A stretch of DNA of 64,000 bases from JACDHG01 sp963811585 (lineage in GTDB: Bacteria > Actinomycetota > Actinomycetes > Propionibacteriales > Nocardioidaceae), in contig CAWERR010000006.1 of the NCBI GenBank assembly GCA_963811585.1, forward strand, positions 62,001-126,000, in the 5' to 3' direction. Under the pieces are notes generated by a model, which was not told where the DNA came from, ran no database searches, and saw nothing but the letters and a program-made list of their open reading frames with translations. A program made the position numbers and the translations under genes. Positions 8,719-16,337 of this stretch are shown here, piece after piece; position 1 is the first letter of the stretch; each line of letters starts with the position of its first letter.

Positions 8719-9933
8719 TCACGCTCCGGATCGACCGCGGCCGACGACCTGCTGCGTCGTCTTCGACGGACCAGTTCCGGACCACCAGGTCGAGAATGCT
8801 GTGCCAGCGTCGAGCATGGCCCGGTTGTCCGGGTGCAGATAGCGTGCCGTGACAGCGGGATCCTGGTGCCCGGCGACCCGCTGAAGCAGATGAAGCCCCA
8901 CGCCCGCATCGGCCATCCATGTGAGTGCCGTGTGCCGCAGACCATGGCGGACAAGACCGGGCAGTCCTAGGTCCTGGGCCAGGTGATCCCAGCTGGTGGC
9001 ATCTCGCAACGTGGCGGTGGTGATGACGCCACCGCGCGGCCCCAGCACGGGCCGTTCATCGCTGTCGCGGCCAACGGTGAGACGCTGGAGCGTCAGTCGC
9101 AGCGGGTCGATGATCGGCACGGCCCGCTGGCGCCTGCCTTTGGTCTGCTTCGTCACCAGGCCACCCCTGCCGGGGTAGGTCTGACGGCCGACTTGGAGCA
9201 TTCCTCGGTCGAGGTCGACGTCACCGACTCGAAGCCCGGAGACCTCACTAATCCGCAGCCCTGTCGTGGCCAGAATCGTCACGACGTCGCCGTAGGCCTG
9301 GTGGCCACCGGCCTTGACCACGCCCTCCACGAGGTGCTCCAAAGTCCTCACATCGGGCAGCGCGAGATCGCGTGGACTCTGCGACGCGCTGACTTCGGGG
9401 GAGCGGCCGACAGTCCGACGGCGAGCGCGGTCCTTGGCAGGGTTGCGAACGATGAGTCCCTCGCGGACCGCCTCGTCGAGCACGAGGACCAACGCGGAGA
9501 CGGTGTTCTTCACCGTCGACCGGCCGTACTGCGTCTCCCACTCATCGATGGCACGGTCCACCAGGCCGGCTCTGATGAGCGTCACGGGGAGATGCCCGAG
9601 CGTCGGCAAGACGCGAAGCCGGAGTCCTGCTGAGTACGGGTCGTAGGTTGACGTCGGGTCGATGCCCCGAGTCCAGCGGTCCCCGATGAACTCGAGGAAC
9701 GTCTCCAGCGTCTGACCGGGGTCCATGCCCGTGGTGGAAGCCCGGTGCATCCGTCCAAGCCAGAGCTCGGCTTCTTCGAGCGTCGCATGAGACCGCTTGG
9801 TGCCCTCTCGGCGATGGGTGATGGGGTCCGTCCAGCGAACGCGCGCCCAATAGGTGGTTCCCAGAGCGCCGTTGTGCTCCTCGACGTCGGAGGTGAGGCG
9901 CACGCCCATTGGTGGCAACTTCTCCGGCCTCAC
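8719..9933 (-). CDS. Tyrosine recombinase (phage-type integrase)
   Basis: This site-specific integrase probably catalyses insertion and excision at tRNA-Pro. An N-terminal SAM-like core-binding domain (residues ~75-165) is followed by the catalytic domain with all key residues visible. These are Arg227 in TTGLRISEVSG, a Lys-bearing TKQTKGRR turn near 262-266, His330/Arg333 in HGLRHTALTWMADAG, His356 in GHQDP and nucleophile Tyr365 in ARYLHP. 404 residues, apparently intact. The gene ends 41 bp from the tRNA, the usual int-att arrangement. Upstream of its start lies a cluster of GGGACGT motifs with a hairpin (10025-10086). Confidence 0.95.
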   Translation of the reverse strand: MRPEKLPPMGVRLTSDVEEHNGALGTTYWARVRWTDPITHRREGTKRSHATLEEAELWLGRMHRASTTGMDPGQTLETFLEFIGDRWTRGIDPTSTYDPYSAGLRLRVLPTLGHLPVTLIRAGLVDRAIDEWETQYGRSTVKNTVSALVLVLDEAVREGLIVRNPAKDRARRRTVGRSPEVSASQSPRDLALPDVRTLEHLVEGVVKAGGHQAYGDVVTILATTGLRISEVSGLRVGDVDLDRGMLQVGRQTYPGRGGLVTKQTKGRRQRAVPIIDPLRLTLQRLTVGRDSDERPVLGPRGGVITTATLRDATSWDHLAQDLGLPGLVRHGLRHTALTWMADAGVGLHLLQRVAGHQDPAVTARYLHPDNRAMLDAGTAFSTWWSGTGPSKTTQQVVGRGRSGA

Positions 9934-10024
9934 GGCTTGCAGCCTCTCTGACTGCAGCCCGCGACCTTCGCGTCCATTGACCCTCCCAGCGGTGCGTCCT
10001 CAATGCAGTTTGCCTCGCGGGCAA

Positions 10025-10086
10025 GGGACGTCACCAGGGCGTGACGGGACGTTCTGGGACGTCTTGAAGCCGCCAGAAGACGTCCC
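10025..10086. repeat. GGGACGT motif cluster with perfect inverted repeat upstream of the integrase
   Basis: GGGACGTC occurs at 10025-10032 and 10056-10063, GGGACGTT at 10046-10053, and the inverse GACGTCCC at 10079-10086. The last two form a perfect 10-bp stem, GGGACGTCTT (10056-10065) and AAGACGTCCC (10077-10086), with an 11-nt loop. The position, about 100-150 bp upstream of the integrase start, suggests an operator or recombination-directionality binding region. The rest of the 9934-10415 interval holds no recognisable gene. Confidence 0.6.
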
Positions 10087-10415
10087 GTCGCTGTGGTCGA
10101 CTGCAGGACTTCAACACAGGCGCCGGATGGTGGTTGGCACGATCACCCACAAGACAGCAGCGGGACCGGTCTCGTGATCACGGAATCGCTCATCGAGTGC
10201 ACGGTCGTACTGCAGGGAGTGCTCCTTGAGGCTGACCTTCCACAGAGCGATCAGACTAGGACACACCTCTTGCATCACGCCGGCTTGTAACCAGATCGAG
10301 GCGAGCGGGCGATGGGGAGATCCAGGCACAATCAGCGCGCGACTTGCGTGGTAGCGGCATAGGCCGGGCAGGGGTGAAATGGGCCGAAGCCGGGACGTAG
10401 CCTCCCTGGCGTGCG

Positions 10416-10880
10416 ATGGTCAAGCTTCATCGAGGCTCGCCTGTGACGGCAGTGAACGGGAGAATTCTCTTGCGGCGTCAGTTCGTCTGCGCGGCCGTGC
10501 TCGGCCTCATCGTTACCTGCGCCCTGGTCGTCGGCTGCTCAACGAGTCGGATGGCGCAGGTAACGTGCGAGACGAAGGAAGCGGACGTCTTGGCCGAGCT
10601 CACTGACGTCGCCGAGACGACGATGGCGGAGGCAGAGGCTTCATTCGACGCATACCGCAGTTGCGAAGACACTGGCCGGCCTGACCCCGCAGCCATCGCG
10701 GATGTTCGTGAGTGGAGAGAGACGCGCGATGCGCGCATCTACCTGGCCGATCAGGGTTGGTCACTCGACGGTAGCCGTTACCTCGTCAGTCCGAACGAGC
10801 GGTACCGTGCGCAACTCATCCGGGCGAGCGAGGCGGGTGGGCCTGAGCACTTGCTGGTGTACTTCAGTCTCTCCGATTGA
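10416..10880 (+). CDS. Putative lipoprotein of element A
   Basis: 154 residues of unknown function. An N-terminal basic stretch (GRILLRR) and a hydrophobic segment lead into the lipobox LVVGC, with the lipidated Cys at residue 41. The protein would be exported and anchored outside the membrane. Later starts at GTG 10443 or 10452 give a more usual signal peptide and may be the true ones. The rest is acidic and soluble-looking, with no family recognised. It lies alone between the integrase and the first right att copy, so it is a cargo gene. Confidence 0.6.
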   Translation: MVKLHRGSPVTAVNGRILLRRQFVCAAVLGLIVTCALVVGCSTSRMAQVTCETKEADVLAELTDVAETTMAEAEASFDAYRSCEDTGRPDPAAIADVREWRETRDARIYLADQGWSLDGSRYLVSPNERYRAQLIRASEAGGPEHLLVYFSLSD

Positions 10881-11155
10881 GAGTTTGAGGAATTTCCTCG
10901 CCACGACGACTAGGTCGTCCTACGAGTTGACGAGCTGGTCGCTCTGGTCTATTCGGAGCCTTCCGCTTGGCGCCACGCGCAGGCGCCAACATGTCGCGTC
11001 GATAGTTCGCCAGGACCTGCGGGAAAGTTGCCTGATCGCTGCACCGCTCGACACTGGGCCTCGATCGCGCTAACGCTGCGAGCAGATGACGGACCAGATG
11101 GGACCACTACCCTTCGCGACTCGGGGAGACCAGGTGTAAACAGTGGATCGGGGTG

Positions 11156-11183
11156 GACACTGTTGGACAGTGGATTCACGCTC
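11156..11183 (+). repeat. Arm-type repeat pair beside att copy 2
   Basis: GACACTGTT (11156-11164) and ATTCACGCTC (11174-11183) precede att copy 2. The same two words occur just inside the left end (8688-8696 and 8717-8726). Close variants precede att copy 3 (GACACTGCT 13871-13879, GTTCACGCTC 13888-13897). Upstream of both right copies there is also a shared GGACCAGAT..GGACCAC and GGAGACCAGGYGTAAACAGTGG block. These look like integrase arm-binding sites and conserved element ends. Confidence 0.6.
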
Positions 11184-11202
11184 AGGTCCTGACAGGCTCG
11201 AT

Positions 11203-11245
11203 CTGGGGGTCAAGGCGTTGCAGGTTCAAATCCTGTCAGCCCGAC
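11203..11245 (+). repeat. att core copy 2 (junction between the two elements)
   Basis: This is a direct repeat of tRNA-Pro positions 8634-8676 with two mismatches (GGCGTT in place of GGGGTC). The match ends near the CCA. It is not a tRNA gene, because the 5' half is absent. The interval 10881-11388 otherwise has no gene except the promoter region of the toxin pair. Confidence 0.88.
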
Positions 11246-11368
11246 CAAAGAAACCGCAGGTCAGACGGCAAACGCTGGCCCAGTACGGTGGGCGTTTTGT
11301 CTGTTGAGACCAACCCTGCTAGCAACCGCTTGCACAGCATGAGCAAAACAATCGGTGCGTTCATGCTC

Positions 11369-11378
11369 TTATGCATAA
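11369..11378. promoter_or_regulatory. Palindrome at the start of the toxin-antitoxin pair
   Basis: TTATGCATAA is a perfect 10-bp palindrome in an unusually A/T-rich patch of this window, 11 bp upstream of ATG 11389. Toxin-antitoxin operons are usually autorepressed at such sites. This is a suggestion from position only. Confidence 0.35.
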
Positions 11379-11388
11379 ACTTGACAGC

Positions 11389-11733
11389 ATGACGACGCCG
11401 ACGTCGAAGATGAAGCAGGCCGCAAAGCAGGGCGGTCGGACTGCGCGTGCGGTGACGTCTGCAGGCACGCACGCGATCATCAGCACGACGAAGAAGACGT
11501 CGAAGAAAATCAGCAAGAAGAGCGCGAAGAAGGCACCGGCCCGACGAGTCGCGGCTAAGAAGGTGCCGAGTCGCGTGCGTCCACCGTCGCCGATCCAAAT
11601 TGCTGCTCGTGAGCGCGCGCGTGCCGTCGAGACTGACGAAGGCGCGACGGTCGCGCACGACACCGATGTGACGCGAATCGCTGGCGCCGTCGCGAAGCAT
11701 CGAAGCGAGTTGATGGACCGCCTCGCGCGGTGA
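11389..11733 (+). CDS. Lysine-rich putative antitoxin of the Fic/Doc-type module
   Basis: 114 residues from ATG 11389; an ATG at 11371 is also possible but sits in the palindrome. Residues ~8-65 are rich in Lys, Ala and Arg (KKTSKKISKKSAKKAPARR), resembling a histone-H1-like DNA-binding tail. The last ~45 residues (IQIAARERARAVETDEG... to the end) are amphipathic and acidic and could clamp the toxin. The stop overlaps the downstream GTG (GTGA), the coupling typical of antitoxin-toxin pairs. No canonical Phd fold or Fic-inhibition motif is evident, so the antitoxin role rests on context. Confidence 0.55.
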   Translation: MTTPTSKMKQAAKQGGRTARAVTSAGTHAIISTTKKTSKKISKKSAKKAPARRVAAKKVPSRVRPPSPIQIAARERARAVETDEGATVAHDTDVTRIAGAVAKHRSELMDRLAR

Positions 11734-12107
11734 ACACAACTGTCTTCCTGACGGTCGATCAGGTCGTCGACATCGCCGCGCGCAATTGGCACTGCCTTGT
11801 CGGCGACTTCAACGTCGTCGCGGGTGCGGTTGAGCGTTGTCGTGCTTCGGCGGGCGGCCTCGATGCGTTCCCGACGCTGTGGGATAAGGCCTATGCGCTA
11901 CTGCACGGTTTGTCGTCGACACAAGGCTTCGTCGACGGTAACAAGCGCACCGCGTGGACCGCGATGGAGACTTTTCTCGCCCTGAACGGCGTCTTCATCG
12001 CGGTGCAGACGATCCAAGCCGATGTCTTCGTGCGTGCCGTCGCGCTAAATGCCATCGATCAAGAGCTCGCAGTTGAATGGCTGCAAGCGCACCGGCGTCG
12101 CGACTGA
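11730..12107 (+). CDS. Fic/Doc-family protein with Gln in place of the catalytic His
   Basis: 125 residues, the size of death-on-curing toxins. The active-site loop reads QGFVDGNKRTAW at residues 65-76. The family consensus is HxFx(D/N)(G/A)NKR, so the phosphate-binding GNKR is intact but the catalytic His is Gln65 (codon CAA, one change from CAC/CAT). The flanking helices (WDKAYALLHGLSSTQ, AMETFLALNGVFI) match Doc-like proteins. Doc phosphorylates EF-Tu and Fic enzymes AMPylate targets. With Gln at this site the enzyme may be inactive or altered. The GTG start overlaps the antitoxin stop. Confidence 0.82.
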   Translation: MNTTVFLTVDQVVDIAARNWHCLVGDFNVVAGAVERCRASAGGLDAFPTLWDKAYALLHGLSSTQGFVDGNKRTAWTAMETFLALNGVFIAVQTIQADVFVRAVALNAIDQELAVEWLQAHRRRD

Positions 12108-12133
12108 AGGTGCGCCGTCGTGGGCACACCTTC
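12106..12133 (+). terminator. Hairpin after the Fic/Doc gene
   Basis: GAAGGTGCGCC and GGGCACACCTTC pair over 11 bp with one mismatch around a 5-nt loop. The hairpin begins within the stop codon of the toxin gene. There is no U-run, so termination is only probable. Confidence 0.45.
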
Positions 12134-12308
12134 GCTCACCGCTCGTGCAAGGTCAGCCGCGTCGACCCAGTCGACGCGCATGCCGACGTGATCAGGTCAA
12201 GTCGAATAAGTCGATGACGTCTCGTCGCACACGCTGACCGCGTTGTTTCGGCGTGGCGTGCGCGTAACCGTCGGCGTGGCGTCGGACGGACCGCGTCTAG
12301 TGATGCGC

Positions 12309-12945
12309 CTACCCCTGTCCTGCTTCGCGCACGGCGACGAGGACCGCGAGCAGCGTGAGACCGAGGTCAGTGATCTAGTAGCGCATGCCACCGAACCCAG
12401 AGGACATCCTCACTAGACCCGCGTTCACAAGCCCGAGCAATGCGATGCGGGTGTGATCCTCGGGCATCGGCACGTGCCCCGGCACGTTGTCGTCTGTCCA
12501 CGCGCGGCTTGCGCCTGCAGGGTCAACCAGAGGTGTTTCGCCAGCCAGCGCCCTGAGCACCAGGATGTGTTGCCTGCGGATGTCTTGCAGCGCCGCCAGG
12601 AGCATCTCGACGGTGTCTATCTCGTCGCGCTTGTTGACCGCTTCGCCGAGCGCCATCCCAAGGGCGCAGAGCGTGTCATCCTGACCCGTCATTCCCGCAG
12701 CGTGCAGCACGCGAGCCAGGAGGGGCACAAAGTCTTGGGTCGTCCGCGATGACAGCTGCGAGGTCATCGCGGCTAAGTCCGGTCACGCTCTGGGCAGCCT
12801 TCAGCGCCGTCGAGCCGTTGCGCTGCCACTCAGCGCGCATTTCCTTGCTCAGTCGTCGGGCTGCAGGACCGAGCAAGGGACCGAGCGGCAGCATGCTCAC
12901 TAGCCCTTCGACCGTCTCGTCGCGCCAGTCGTTGTCGCTCTGCAC
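12309..12945 (-). pseudogene. Decayed gene: frameshift plus in-frame amber stop (unknown protein, winged-helix-like end)
   Basis: Three pieces read as one protein on the minus strand. Piece 1 from ATG 12945 ends ...LSRDDLAAVIADDPRL. Piece 2, in the next frame from about 12730, continues VPLLARVLHAAGMTGQDD... to GGMRY. A TAG codon at 12375-12377 interrupts it, and the same frame resumes ITDLGLTLLAVLVAVREAGQG to a TAG at 12309. The ending YxITDLGLTLL is typical of winged-helix proteins. Joined, it would be ~210 residues. The family is not recognised. Two independent lesions argue for true decay rather than a single sequencing error. Confidence 0.65.
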
Positions 12946-13137
12946 GGTCAGATCCTGTCACCCACCACCCGCGCTTCGCTGAGCGGGCCGCCGTCCTCGT
13001 GATGCTGCTCGAACACCGAGCGGGCAGGTCGGTTGGGCAGCTCATCGCCAACGAACGGATTCCCACTTGCCGATGACCGGATGCGCAAAGACCTGCCGAA
13101 TTGACGGCGGTGTGACGCACCCTGAGGTCGGTACCGG

Positions 13138-13614
13138 TCAGCCAAACACTGGCTTCTTCGGCGTCACTTTGAGATAAAGCGGGAACCCACGCTGACTGGA
13201 GACGGTGACGAACTGCTCGGCGACGCGGACATGCACAGTGGTCGACTTACTTCGACCGTCCGTGGTGTCGACCCGAACGGACATGTCTCCGGGGCGTAGA
13301 CGGTAGCGGTAGGAGTAGATCTCCTCGGTTGGACATCCGAACGGTCCGCCCGACATGCGGGCATCGAAAACGATGTCGTCGTCAAAGCGGACCGTCACAC
13401 GAATTGGCTCATCGACAACGTTGGAGACGAACATCGTGACGTTGGCGCGGTCGTTGGGTACCTGCGGATGGGTAGGTTCCGTCAGCTGCTTGGGGGCAGG
13501 GAGTGGGCGAAAGCATTGACTGGTCTCGTCTGACTCACTGCCACAGCCGGAAATGATGGCGAACGGAATCAACAGGACAGCCGACACCACGCCACGAAGG
13601 ATCGAACCGGCCAT
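13138..13614 (-). CDS. Putative lipoprotein of element B
   Basis: 158 residues. A signal peptide (MAGSILRGVVSAVLLIPFAI) ends in the lipobox ISGC with Cys24. The exported part contains a beta-rich segment (VTMFVSNVVDEPIRVTVRFDDDIVF... and GDMSVRVDTTDGRSKSTTVHV), suggesting an immunoglobulin-like or carbohydrate-binding-like sandwich. No family is recognised. It is the last gene before att copy 3. The 191 bp between it and the decayed gene has no feature seen. Confidence 0.7.
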   Translation of the reverse strand: MAGSILRGVVSAVLLIPFAIISGCGSESDETSQCFRPLPAPKQLTEPTHPQVPNDRANVTMFVSNVVDEPIRVTVRFDDDIVFDARMSGGPFGCPTEEIYSYRYRLRPGDMSVRVDTTDGRSKSTTVHVRVAEQFVTVSSQRGFPLYLKVTPKKPVFG

Positions 13615-13917
13615 AAGGCCACGTTAGAGACTTTCGCGCCCGCCAGCGGTCTTGGAGACCAGACTGTGACCCTCGGAAACCTGACGCACCAGCGCCGAGT
13701 GCGACGGATTTGCTGCGATCCGCGACCGTCAGAGGCTCCCTACGATCCAGGTGGAGCCGACCAGAACGCGGGCCATGGGTCGACCCCTCATTCCCGGCGA
13801 CGCCGGACCAGATACGGACCACGTGCGTTCGCGCCGACCGGAGACCAGGCGTAAACAGTGGTACGTGCTGGACACTGCTGGACAATCGTTCACGCTCAGA
13901 GCGGCGTACACACCGAT

Positions 13918-13960
13918 CTGGGGGTCAAGGGGTCGCAGGTTCAAATCCTGTCAGCCCGAC
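13918..13960 (+). repeat. att core copy 3 (right end of island)
   Basis: This is a 43-bp direct repeat identical to tRNA-Pro positions 8634-8676; the match stops before the CCA. It is preceded by the same arm-like words as copy 2. It marks the boundary between the island and the sugar-catabolism genes. Confidence 0.9.
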
Positions 13961-14017
13961 TGAGTAGTACGAGGTCAGGGGATGAAGGACCGGCATTCTC
14001 CCCGTTGCGGGCTATCG

Positions 14018-14041
14018 TCGGGTAGTCACTCGGGTAGTCAC
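14018..14041 (+). repeat. 12-bp perfect tandem repeat outside the island
   Basis: TCGGGTAGTCAC occurs twice, head to tail, 58 bp beyond att copy 3. Its function is unknown. In the same interval (13961-14450), positions ~14072-14097 on the minus strand resemble the T-loop and acceptor end of a tRNA (GTTCAAG-like T-loop, then CCCCCTCGGCCA). It cannot fold as a whole tRNA and may be an old att scar. No gene is seen in this interval. Confidence 0.5.
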
Positions 14042-14327
14042 GCCGACCGGTGGCGGGCGTGCGTGAAGTAGTGGCCGAGGGGGACTTGAACTCAACACCG
14101 CGTTCGACGCGATCTCGGGCTGCCGCTGGATCCGACTTGCTGAACGCGCAAGCTGCCGACGTTCGCGAGGCGGGCAAGCGGGCGCTGATCGAGGCCGGTG
14201 CTCGGATCGCGGCAGATGAGTGCGTTTGGCGCGGAGCGGCGATCAGTCGCGGCGCTACGGCGCAGTCCGAGGCGATTCGGCCGATGCTCTTGGGGTGTCC
14301 AGCCCTGGAGTCAGCCCTGCATACTAG

Positions 14328-14349
14328 TGCGCACAACTGCTTGTGCGCA
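14328..14349. promoter_or_regulatory. Operator palindrome upstream of the inositol-type genes
   Basis: TGCGCACAA (14328-14336) and TTGTGCGCA (14341-14349) form a perfect 9-bp inverted repeat around CTGC. It lies ~100 bp upstream of the oxidoreductase start in a region with no gene. The size and symmetry fit a site for a dimeric regulator such as a LacI- or GntR-family protein. No such regulator is encoded in the window. Confidence 0.6.
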
Positions 14350-14450
14350 TTAGGCGTCTGTCGCCGCCAGACGGGTCGCAGTCGATCTATCTGGGTGGGG
14401 TTGCCGGTGACGCCTGACTGCTCCCGTCCCTCGGAAGTCAGGAACTCGGA

Positions 14451-15488
14451 ATGTCCCAACTCAGCGCCGCTGAGGTCGATCCAGTACGGGTCGGTGTGAT
14501 CGGCACCGGTCGAATCGGCAGGTCGCACGCGACCTGGTTGCGTCGCGAGGTGCCTGGAGCACTCCTGGTCACTGTCGCAGACGTCCGACCCGAGGCGGCG
14601 GCCGACCTCGCCGGACAGCTTCACTGCCGCACCGCGGAATCTCCGGACGAGTTGCTTGCCGACGAGCAGGTCGAGGCGGTTGTCATTGCCGCTTCTTCCA
14701 CCGCTCACGCAGACCTCATCGTCGCCGCCGCTGAGGCGGGCAAAGCAGTATTCTGCGAGAAGCCGGCCGGAATGACGCTCGCAGAAATCGACCGCGGCCT
14801 TGCCGCGGTCCGCGAGGCGGCGGTGCCGTTCCAGGTCGGTTTCAACCGCCGGTTTGCGCCCGAATTCGCTCACGGGCGTCGGCTTGTCGAGGACGGCGCC
14901 GTGGGCGTTCCCCAGTTGATGCGCTCGGTAACTCGGGACCCCGGCCTCGCCAACCCCGAGGCCGTGCCTCCGGGCACGATCTTCACCCAGACCTTGATCC
15001 ACGACTTCGACACCCTGCTGTGGCTCAACCCCGGCGCCGAGGTCGTCAGCGTGCACGCCACCGCAGATGCTCTCATCGCGCCGGACTACAAACGCAGCGG
15101 CCTGCTCGACACCGCTGTCGTGGTCCTGACCTTCGACAACGGCGCCATAGCTGTCGCCGAGGCCAGCTTCTCCGCCGCATACGGATACGACGCCCGTGCC
15201 GAGGTCTTCGGTTCGGGCGGGATGGTGACCATGGGCGAAGGAGCGACGTCCTCGCTGCGCTTGTCAGACGGCCGTGGCCGACTCGCGACGACCGGCCGCG
15301 GTGACGTCGAGCAGCTACGGAGCTCCTACGTGGGTGAGCTGGCCGCCTTCGCAAACGCAGTCCGCGCCGGCACCCAGGAACAACCCACCGGCCACGACGC
15401 CCGGCGGGCGCTGCGGATCGCTCTCGCATCTGTGGAGTCCGCAGCGACTGGCACCACGATCCGGCTGGACAAGGACACCGATCAGTGA
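14451..15488 (+). CDS. Gfo/Idh/MocA oxidoreductase, inositol 2-dehydrogenase-like
   Basis: This NAD(P)-dependent sugar or cyclitol dehydrogenase has 345 residues. The Rossmann motif VGVIGTGRIGRSHA is at ~13-26. The family signature EKPAGMTLAEID follows, then FQVGFNRRFAPEF and a C-terminal alpha/beta domain containing TQTLIHDFDTLLWL, with the catalytic-type His-Asp. The sequence FNRRFAP and the neighbouring iolE stub favour myo-inositol or a related cyclitol or sugar as substrate. It starts at ATG 14451 after a CAGGAAC-like ribosome site. The stop overlaps the next start. Substrate assignment is inference. Confidence 0.85.
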   Translation: MSQLSAAEVDPVRVGVIGTGRIGRSHATWLRREVPGALLVTVADVRPEAAADLAGQLHCRTAESPDELLADEQVEAVVIAASSTAHADLIVAAAEAGKAVFCEKPAGMTLAEIDRGLAAVREAAVPFQVGFNRRFAPEFAHGRRLVEDGAVGVPQLMRSVTRDPGLANPEAVPPGTIFTQTLIHDFDTLLWLNPGAEVVSVHATADALIAPDYKRSGLLDTAVVVLTFDNGAIAVAEASFSAAYGYDARAEVFGSGGMVTMGEGATSSLRLSDGRGRLATTGRGDVEQLRSSYVGELAAFANAVRAGTQEQPTGHDARRALRIALASVESAATGTTIRLDKDTDQ

Positions 15489-16279
15489 GCGATTACGGCT
15501 TCACCCTCGCCGTCTGTGCCGAGATGGTCTTCACCGATCGTCCGTTCCTCGATCGCGTCGAGCTCATCAGTGAGCTCGGGTTCGCCGTGGAGATTTGGGA
15601 CTGGACGCAAAAGGACCTGCGCGCGCTAGCCGCGACCGGCGCCCACTTTACGTCGATGACCGGTTACATCGAGGGAGACCTCATCGACTCTGATGGCGCC
15701 GACACTTTGCTGCGCACCGCTGAGCAGGCCGTCGAGGCTTCGCGCACCATCGGAACTCCTAACCTCAATCTGCACGGCACCGGGCTGGACAGCAACGGCC
15801 TGCCGGTCAAGCCAATCGAAAAGGTCACCGGGGCGATGTGGCTCGCCGCAGAGAAGACTCTCACGCGGATTGCCAACCTAGGTGCGCGCGAAGGTGTGGT
15901 CTTCTGCCTCGAGAACCTCAACCTGCCAGTCGATCACCCTGGCACACCATTCGCGCTCGCATCGGATACCCGAGAGCTCGTCGCCGCAGTGGACAGCCTG
16001 CACCTGCGCATGAATCTGGACCTGTACCACGCCCAGATCGGCGAGGGAAACCTCATCGAGCTGGTGCGCGCCTCCGCGCCGTATCTCAGCGAGGTCCAAG
16101 TCGCCGACGTCCCGGGCCGGATGGAACCTTTCACGGGCGAGATCCACTATCCCGCCGTTGCCAAAGCGCTTCACGGAATCGGCTACACAGGTGTGGTCGG
16201 CCTGGAGGCTTGGGCCCACGGCGACAGCACCGTCGCACTCGAGCGGTTCCGAACCGCGTTCACGCCCCCCGTCGCCTGA
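15485..16279 (+). CDS. TIM-barrel isomerase, hydroxypyruvate isomerase (Hyi)-like
   Basis: 264 residues of the xylose-isomerase-like TIM-barrel superfamily. Metal-binding candidates appear in order: VEIWDW (Glu), NLNLHGTG (His), FCLENLN (Glu), MNLDLYHAQIGEG (Asp, His), VQVADVPGR, and GLEAWAHGD (Glu). This is the Hyi/OtnI arrangement. It probably isomerises hydroxypyruvate or a ketotetronate or similar downstream product. The GTG start overlaps the upstream stop by 4 bp, so it is translationally coupled to the dehydrogenase. Confidence 0.82.
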   Translation: MSDYGFTLAVCAEMVFTDRPFLDRVELISELGFAVEIWDWTQKDLRALAATGAHFTSMTGYIEGDLIDSDGADTLLRTAEQAVEASRTIGTPNLNLHGTGLDSNGLPVKPIEKVTGAMWLAAEKTLTRIANLGAREGVVFCLENLNLPVDHPGTPFALASDTRELVAAVDSLHLRMNLDLYHAQIGEGNLIELVRASAPYLSEVQVADVPGRMEPFTGEIHYPAVAKALHGIGYTGVVGLEAWAHGDSTVALERFRTAFTPPVA

Positions 16280-16337
16280 CCGCCGACCCACCTAGGCCGC
16301 GAGCCCCCGGCCGTCCATGTTCCTAGGAGGAACCACA

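Larger units (their letters stand above)
11203..13960. mobile_element. Integrative element B (tRNA-Pro, no integrase)
   Basis: A second unit of ~2.7 kb lies between att copies 2 and 3. It carries a two-gene Fic/Doc-type module, a decayed winged-helix-like gene and a lipoprotein gene, but no recombinase. Its end sequences resemble those of element A, so it could be mobilised in trans by the neighbouring integrase. Alternatively, it could be the far part of one larger composite element. Confidence 0.65.

Noticed and set aside
11203..11245. A second and third tRNA-Pro gene at att copies 2 and 3
   Set aside because: Only the 3' half is present. No D-arm or 5' acceptor strand can be found upstream.
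13941..15056. Long open frame on the minus strand covering att copy 3 and the inositol-type dehydrogenase gene
   Set aside because: It runs antisense to a clear MocA-family gene and its translation has no family features. High-GC genes often leave such antisense frames.
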